DNA of 64,000 nucleotides from Zerene cesonia (taxonomy: Eukaryota; Arthropoda; Insecta; Lepidoptera; Pieridae), in assembly GCF_012273895.1 (NCBI RefSeq), contig NC_052115.1, forward strand, positions 8,053,183 through 8,117,182, in the 5' to 3' direction. A program made the position numbers and the translations under genes. Below, piece by piece: positions 13,001 through 22,000 of this stretch. The first letter of the stretch is position 1; each line of letters starts with the position of its first letter. The notes below the pieces were generated by a model. The model was not told where the DNA came from, made no database searches, and was given only the letters and a program-made list of their open reading frames with translations.

Positions 13001-16000
13001 TACAGCCCATAGACAAACTAATTACGGTTGCGTTCATAGAAAAGATGATAAGATCGCGCTTTTTAAAGTATATGCAGGTACAATTAGTAAAATAGGGCCA
13101 AATGAAAACAACTCTCTACAACACAAAAAGTATCACATCAATCGGTTGAAAGCCCAGGAAAGAAGTAAGAAACACATGGAAATATCGAGTAAAAAAATTA
13201 AAAAACACCCTTTCGTTTGGTTAAAATGGGCATAAATATGAACGGTAATATAATTATGACTTATAAAAACCTAATGTTTTCTACAAACTTACAAATGAAT
13301 AACTATCATGTTGCTGATACAATAATTTAATAAAATAATGTGTTCCATACTTGACTCCAATTACGAAAAGAGCTATTACTCTTACAATAACGTTGTTATA
13401 ATTATTGGTTTCATAAAGCAAATGAATATATATAAACTATCCAAATTAACTTACATCGTCGAAAAAAAGAATTGCCTAAAATTCTAACAAAGTCTAATCA
13501 ATAGTTTTATAATCATTATATACAAAGTACAATCCGCTCCGCTCATCGCCCCGCCAATCGCTTCGCCTGTACATTGAAGCTACCTCACATGCGTACATGT
13601 AGGTTTAAGGCGACGACTACACACACCGAATTAGGCAAGTCGGTCAAGTACAATTAGAGAAGTACATACACACACACATACACACAGCCTAATCGTCTCC
13701 GATTAAGCTATTAGTGAAAGTTTATTTATATGTGTGAATTGTCTTCAATTGGATATTTTATCATTATAACGCTTCAAACATAGTATATCCTTTCTTATGA
13801 CAAACGTGAGTTTTGAAGCGACCGTCGCTACAGTCACAAGTTACAATAAAAATCTAGAAATATAATATCTATGAAGCGATGTGTGGTACCTACTTAAATA
13901 AACATTTTTCTCACTTCTATATTCAATAAAAAAAAAACATTGACTCCGCATCGCCAAAACAATCAATTTTCACCAGCTTCCTCACCAAAGAGTATCTTAC
14001 ATTCCCGACCCAAAAAGTTCTATCACTAAGGAGTTTACATATAACGGACTCCCAACCCTACAGCAGCAGCGGCATCAGCGGCATCAGCGGCACGTCACGC
14101 GGTCACTGACCTCGATCTCCAGGTACACAGAGAGGGGCGACCGTACCCGCACGTGCGGCGGCATCTGCTGGCGGGCCGGCGCGCCCGGCGGGATCGCGCG
14201 GCCCCGCTCGCGGAGCGCCGGGTGCGGCGACATCGCGCGCAGTGGACGCTCTTGCTTCAATGCTGCGTAATAATATTAATTGTTAATATATCTCCACTAC
14301 ATGGGATCAAGCGGGGTTATTAGGAACAGGGGTAATTGGATAAATATCCTAATATTTTCTGTAATAGCGAAACGTTGCAAAAACTTTAATCTAATAGATT
14401 TTTATAGATATTTTATGAAAAAATGTATTGTTATTAGAAAAATTAAAAGATTCCTGGAAAGTACACACATCTAAAAAGACTATATGGCATGCTAGCTGCA
14501 ACCAAAAAGAGCGCTATTACTAATGTGATAATTATAATGAGTTTTAGTAAACATTAAAAACACAAAGCACACAATATTAGTAGATTCAGATACATAACAA
14601 TTTTTTAGAAAACTTGCTTCTTCTTACAACATACAATATTTCCGCAACCGCTTATGCCTTGAACATCGATCAACTTAATTAAAACAAAGAAATAAAGGAT
14701 CATTCCTTCATCATAAAAACATAATCTGATTTCTCTGATGCCATTGAGTATCTGACATTCTAGTGATAAAATCATTAATTTTAACGAGAGATAGCTTCGA
14801 TTTTTTCATTACTTTTTATTTTTTGAAACAAGGAAATAAAAGTCTAAAAAGCTTGTATTCTATCGATTTCGTGCTTTTTCAAGTAATTGTATTGTATTTT
14901 ATGTTTGTAGCAAATTATGGAGAGATCAAGTAAAATTATAATTTCTATTGATAATTTTTGAAGCGAAGGCAATATTGGCATCGTGTTTGACGAAAATTGA
15001 CATCCAGGTCAGTCCAGACATGACCCATACTATCCATAATGATCCCAAATATTTTTATGCCCTTATCCAATAAAATACATTCATAAAAGTGCCCTATAGA
15101 GCCCTACCCATGCAAATCAATTCAATATTAAAAAAAACAGTTTTTGAATAACAAACATCTATTTTTTTAAATAAAGATACACCTACACAGATTTTTTTCA
15201 TTAAATTTCGGGAACTCATTTTAGAAAATTATTTATAACACACTATAAATCATCGCAGATCGTTGCTGAGAGCTCTATCGTACAATTTTGCACCTACGCC
15301 ACATCTAGAGTAGGTACAAAATTGCACAAACGACACGAAGCGCGCGTGTTCAATAGAAGACTCGCCCTAAAGTTAAAAAAATAATGGTTATTTGCTTTAG
15401 TACGATTATTACGTTTTAACATGTCATTAACACGTAAAATTATTTAAATTTTCGTTCATTTCCCTCAATTCATTTAAAAAGCCTGAAAATTTCACCACAT
15501 CTCTCACAGTAGCAGTACTCTGCGTCGATTCCTATTCAAACCGCTACCGCTCATGCCTTGTAGCCACATAGCGCACAATTTGACCCACTTCGTGAATTGC
15601 CGTATTACCTAATTTGTGTATAAAACCATATGGGATTTCAAGGTTCGTACGTTGAAACATCACCGCGTACCCGTGTATGCCAACATATTTTTTCATTACG
15701 CACATGTTTGCATATCTATTTTAATCCTTGTGACGTCATTACGCCAATCTGTGGAGTGTGAGAACTAACATTGAAGTATGGAGCAGTTGACGACAACATA
15801 CTAGGGTACATACAGGTATTTATATGCCCCGAGATTGCATTCAATGATATAATATTCAGACAGAAATTATTAATAAGAGTAGAAAACATGAAGTATGCTC
15901 TACACAAGAAATTTTTTATCATGGAAAGCTTAATTAATATATAATCAACGAAATAAGAATATTATAAACAACTGCTCTAATCAAAATATCATAATAATAG

Positions 16001-19000
16001 AGACATTTATGAACTAGTTGGTAAGACAGAAGAGTGGGGCGGTATAGGCATACATCATTGAGACATACCCCTATGGAGATTCAGTTTCACTTCCATGTTT
16101 GCATGTTTGTATGTTAATAAGTAACGGACAGCATTACACTCTTATTATATTTGACTAATTTTTAAACTGACAGGTTTAATTCCAAATTCGTACACTCATG
16201 AAAAATCAGTAACAATACAATAATATCTTGTTTATCTTATTATCCTGATAAGAATCGCTAGAATTAAATAATTCCCTTACATATACTTTGTTAAAGAGCA
16301 AATGACTCAAGTAATTTATTTCTATCGTATGAACACCTATTTCAGTTATAACGTTATGTCGAAGCTTTAGTCTGCATCAGGTAAGAGGCAACATGAAATA
16401 ATATCGAGGGAGAACATTCGTAGCTTGATATTCGTGCTGAGGGCCTTAATAATCTATCGCTTTCTAGCACTTGCAATAGACTTTCCAAAGACGCTAACAG
16501 TGAAAAAAAATGATCTCAAATTGATTAGAGTAAGTCCCATTTCTATGGTACATTACTTTTTTAACGGGGAGGGATCTTCAAAATGTACTAGTGTTTCGGG
16601 ACTAAAGCAGAGCACGTAGGATACCTACTAAAAACTCCTTGGTGACCATTCGCAAAACACACTAGCAGGAGCCCTGGGATGTCCTATGGTACGCGCCAGG
16701 GTCACGTGTAGGTAATAAATACCAATACGTGAAATAAAAATATTTGTACTTCCGCAGACCTATACTTGAATTTTGACGTGTGACGAAATGTTACAATTCA
16801 GAATACCCGAAACAAACTAATTGTGTTCTGGCATTTTTATATTTTCGACTTGCACCTTGATACTGATAAGATATAAGCATATTGCCCATTTTTATCTCAT
16901 TCTGGGCATACTAAAGATGTATAAAATGATAACCGAGTGAATTGCAAATTCTTCGACAAACTTCTTTAAACATTTAATAAGCGCCCCGAAGCCGAAGCTT
17001 GTTTTTAATATTAAACAGATGTGATAAAATTTATATTTTCTCAACCGACATCCTAAAAATCAAGGTTCTCGATTCAACTGTATCTTTTTTTAGGTATGTT
17101 ACTCTATATATCCATAGGTTTCATCCAATTCACATGATTCTGTTTGATTTTGATAGGGATTTTTTTTTCAATTTAGTCCCGATTTAGAATTTGGAGGACC
17201 AGCCAGGACCTTTGGAGAATTTTTGCAGAATAGTATTACTTGCATTAGCATGTCACACATTATTAGTTACAGCTATGACAATTTAACCTCTATATAAAAC
17301 GAAAGAGAAGGAGAGAGAGAGAAAGACTAATCATACTTAAAGTCAACACTTTATAGAATACTGGTTTAGCTACTAGGCTTTCTTATAAATTTACAGTCTA
17401 TTACGCATGTATAGAGTACCATTTATTACCTAAATAACCATTCAATTACCAATAAAACTTAATTCAAAATACATGTTACAAAGACTTTAATTCTAAGTGT
17501 TAATATTACGATTCAGAAAGCACACATAAAACACGCGCCTTATTTCATATTTTATAGCATCTTTATGAGTGAAACGTCAAAAATCATTAAGTACAGATTC
17601 GATTATCTATTTACGAACATGCAGACACTGTACAAAAACGTATCGTATTAAATGTCACGTAATCCATCAGATATAATAAAATAAAAAGAAAAGACTAAAC
17701 CAATTGTTAAAAATTAAATTCTTTATTCATCATAACGGTGCTCTGCTCAAAACGATAAATGGAAAATTCCTGAGGAAACCGACATGTAAAAGAATCAAAA
17801 GTTCGAGACATGTGACATCTGCCAACTCAGACCAGCGTGGTGGATTATTATCCGAACCCTCATAGGAGGCCTGTGTCCCATCGAACATCATTAACATAAT
17901 CTGTGGTGAGACAAACAATTTCCATCTTGTCTGTTTAGTGTAACTATTTAATAGTCTATGGTTATACAATGCAGCCGAAAATACATTCCTTAGCACAAAG
18001 CACAGATAACAAACCGCGGCCAGAGTGCACTCGTCGGTTCATCGCTCCAGATCCTATTAGACGTTATAACGTACATGTATGTTTGTGTGTCCCTCTTTCA
18101 ATGTAAAATAGAGCGAAGATTTAAGATGATTTATTGTAAAACAGTTTTGAATATGCTATTTTCAGGGATCAAGCAAACGTGTAAGCGAGCTAGTGCATGT
18201 GAAAATTAATATAACTCCTTTTGAATGTCTCTTTATTTAATTGTCAAGCGTTTGAGGTTTCAAATTAAACAAACTATTACGTATATGGTTTAAACTATTT
18301 ATTAATTAATTTCATTTATACTTCCACTATAACCAACTTACCAACAGAGAGTGCAACTAAAGTATTAATACGCTTTTTGCAGAATAAATAAAGATAAATA
18401 ATATATAAAACAGAGAAGGAAAATAAAGAAACAACAATAACAAAGGAAAATCAAGGCCTTTACAATATAAAATAATACCAATGTTTATTCCAATCTTTCT
18501 AATCTCTCATCCTAACAGAAATCTAGAAAAAAGAAAAGAAAGGAATAGGACTAGATAAAACCGCGTAGTACAACACAATTCGGCGTCGCAGCGGGGCGTC
18601 AGGTTAGCGCTCTATCAGACATAGCCATACAAAAAGCTAGGCATCAAGACACAAGTAACATCTCTGAACTAACTGTTCATGGTTTCGTCACGGTGGAGCG
18701 AGTGTCACATCACTTAGAATACTTAGTCCCATTAGCACATCAGTACAGCTAGTATTGGCACACGGCGCTTGATAATTTTACGTAAATGGTATACGAGATT
18801 CAAGTATACCTTACTAAAAACAAAACTAAATATAACTATAATCACAATCATATCACTATATATCACTCAGGTAGGTTTCAAACATTTCAAATATACATAC
18901 AAAAGCGCATCCTCTTTATAATTTTAGTTTAGATAGTCGTAATTACAGGGCGAAAATAGGAGGTTTTTTTATTACATTAGTTATTGTAAAGGATAAGCGA

Positions 19001-22000
19001 CGAAGACGAAGCTCGCCAAATCCTGTAAATATTTTTAGATATTATAACCTATTGAAATGACGTCCAAATTAATTTAGAGCTTGTTAACATTTCGATTTTA
19101 ACATACGCTAATAAATTGTATTTCTATTTCAATAAGATATCTTATGAAACGCCTTTGAATAGCCAATCACTCATGTGACCCTAAGCCATGTTTAATTGAA
19201 ATATCCAATGGCTAATATCTCCCTCCTCGCTTTATTTCTGCGCTAATATCCGCCTCCCAGAAACCTAACAAAGCAAATTAAAAACCAAATTAACACCACC
19301 ACCACTTCCATATAAAATACCACCCTGCACCTCAACTTATCCAACAATGTGACACAGTGTTAACGCAGCATGCAAGCTTTATGTCGCATACTGCTCGCCA
19401 ACCGTTAGATGGCCTTATTTGGTGACAATGGGCGACCGCCAGCTATCATAGTTCAGTCTTACACGCAACACGGCCGACAATTAAAAGCTCTTTGGTATAC
19501 ACATACACACATACTTTTGGTACACACATGTGTACATAGTTTTGGTTCACACCGGTATGTACATAACAATATTCAATAGACCCAAAAGAAAATGTTTCAG
19601 GAATTATTGCAGGGGTAGAAGAACTACAATAAAATAACTATTATTAACAAATGATTAAATCGCCTTCAAATTGTCAGAACCACGATGAGAACCAAGAGAT
19701 TCGAATTGTCAATAGATCAACTTTAAATGGCAGCTGCTCTCAAATAAAAATAAAATAAATAAAATCGGTCCGCCAGTCGAAATTTCTCAAGAGACGAAGC
19801 CATAATAAAATACAGTTGAATTGATAACCTCCTTTTTTTGAAGTCACTTGAAAAATATGTACGCCATGTTTTAACTATAAATAGTATAATTTTAAAACTT
19901 GGAATGTACAAACTTGCATATTGAATTATATGGATTGATTATTGTCTATCCACAACAATGCCTAGATTTTATCATCATCAGCCCGTAGATCTGCGAGGCT
20001 TTTAAAGGGAGTGCATGGGCCATGCACACAAGCGTCCTATGAGGATCTTGAAGCAAGGATTTTGAAGAGAATCTTAGTTTTCGTAGACCGTCATAGAAGA
20101 CCTGTCCCTGCAGTGGTAACATATACGAGCTAATGAAAAAGCCACGTATTTATGGTAAAGATTTGATAAGCAGTACATAAACAATGTTGCCAGAAACTTT
20201 GTATAAATGTTAACGGTATTCAGCCGAGAACATTTCAACAAGCGTTATTAAACCTGCAAAATGTGTTGCCAGCATTCAGCAACTCTACAATGTTGTATCC
20301 ACTTTGTAACCACTAAGCAATTATTTACCATAAATATGGGACTTTATGCTAGATTCTAGCGTCATCAAGATACAGAACTTACAATATTAAAACTCAAATA
20401 TTTATAAGCACATCAAAACGTTTAATTAATAATGGACCTGGAATAAATACTGTCTATGAATCTTATTCCGTATTGGTTCCAAAGATTTAATGCTATGGTG
20501 GAACATTATCTTCAAAATATTACGACGAAATTCGCAACCGTTGAAAAAAATTCTGATTTCAATATATTTTTTTATTTTTGTTTATTTATAATGTTTCGGT
20601 ATATCAAATCGAGCATTTTAAATTCATAATGGTAAAATTCTTTATGGGCAATCTAATTATAAATTCGAAAGTTTGTTTGTTTGTCCTTCTTTCTTGTTGC
20701 AACAGTCTCTGTAGATAGTTAGGAGGCTAGAGAGTGACATGGGGTTCTCTTTACCGCGGCGCAAGATCTCATACCCATGGGAGGAGCCATTACGATGCAT
20801 TGGATTACTCCGAAATTCATAAATTCCGATAGATGGCGCTATTATAAAAATATAACATGAGAACGTTTTTTTTTGACACCGCGAGCGAAGCCGCGGACAA
20901 TAGCCAGCATGTAAATAATTAAATATTTCAGTGGTATTTATTTTAAAATATACATTCAATAGGCTAAATTAAATAAACCGGTAAAAACTAGTTTCATAAG
21001 CCAACAAACGTCTTTACGCAACGGTTCGGGGATCGTCAATGACGAATTAAATTATCAAACATATGCAATGTTTATTGTATTTTGTAATGATGACAAACAC
21101 TATTAAATTGGTAATGAAATGTGATAGCGTTCTGTCGTTCTAGCAATAAAAAAAAAAAAATTGCAACCATTCGGCAAATGAGAATCTATAGGTCTGTCAA
21201 CTGGAGGTGGACCGTTGACAAATAGGGGCCAGAAAAAAATACGTCTGCATGACCAACGTTTCTGAATTACCCCTCCAAATTCTAAAATGGGACCATAAGA
21301 CGGCAATTTCCCATCAAACACGAAAGCAATCACGTCAGTCGGTTGAAAACCCAAAGAGTAAAACTTAGACTGGGTGGACTTCGATGATTCTTTTTTTTAT
21401 TTCAAAGCTGGTTCTGCTTGCTGGTCTGCTGTCTTTCCGTGTGATCCTATTTAATTAAGTCATGCCAATTTGAAGCGTTTAGTTTTTTAATTAAAATAAT
21501 TTATAATTTTAATATACCACAAGCTACACAAATTATTGTAAAACGCTACTAAACTTTAAAAAATCTATCAAAACCTATTTCATAGTCACAAGACTACTAC
21601 ACAATCAATTCCTAACAGCCCTACACCAACCGGCCTAGCGGTATATAATAATGACATTACTTCCACATGTAGATTTTTCTAGAATCTATGTCGGCATCGG
21701 CAAATTCACGGAACAGTTCAGTGGATCATCTGTAATAGCAAGTACGATTTGCGTAATATGACCATCTGCTAACGCGTCCGTCCTATAATTAAATCTATTA
21801 AAAACGTCACACAAGCGTGAATACCCTTTAAAGTCGTTTTATCCATATCTATTTTTAAATACGAAAGTAATTACCTGTTTTACTATTATTATTAAATCGA
21901 TACTTTTGAATTATGAATCTTATATAACTTTTCTGCCACGAAAACTTGAGGGCATTATTTAATTTGAAAATGCTATGGGGCGATACAACGATTTGAATTC

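Noticed and set aside
21103..21354. Minus-strand 83-aa frame
   Set aside because: It ends in a poly(T) tract, lacks splice sites and shares wording with repeat-like sequence. Not supported as a gene.
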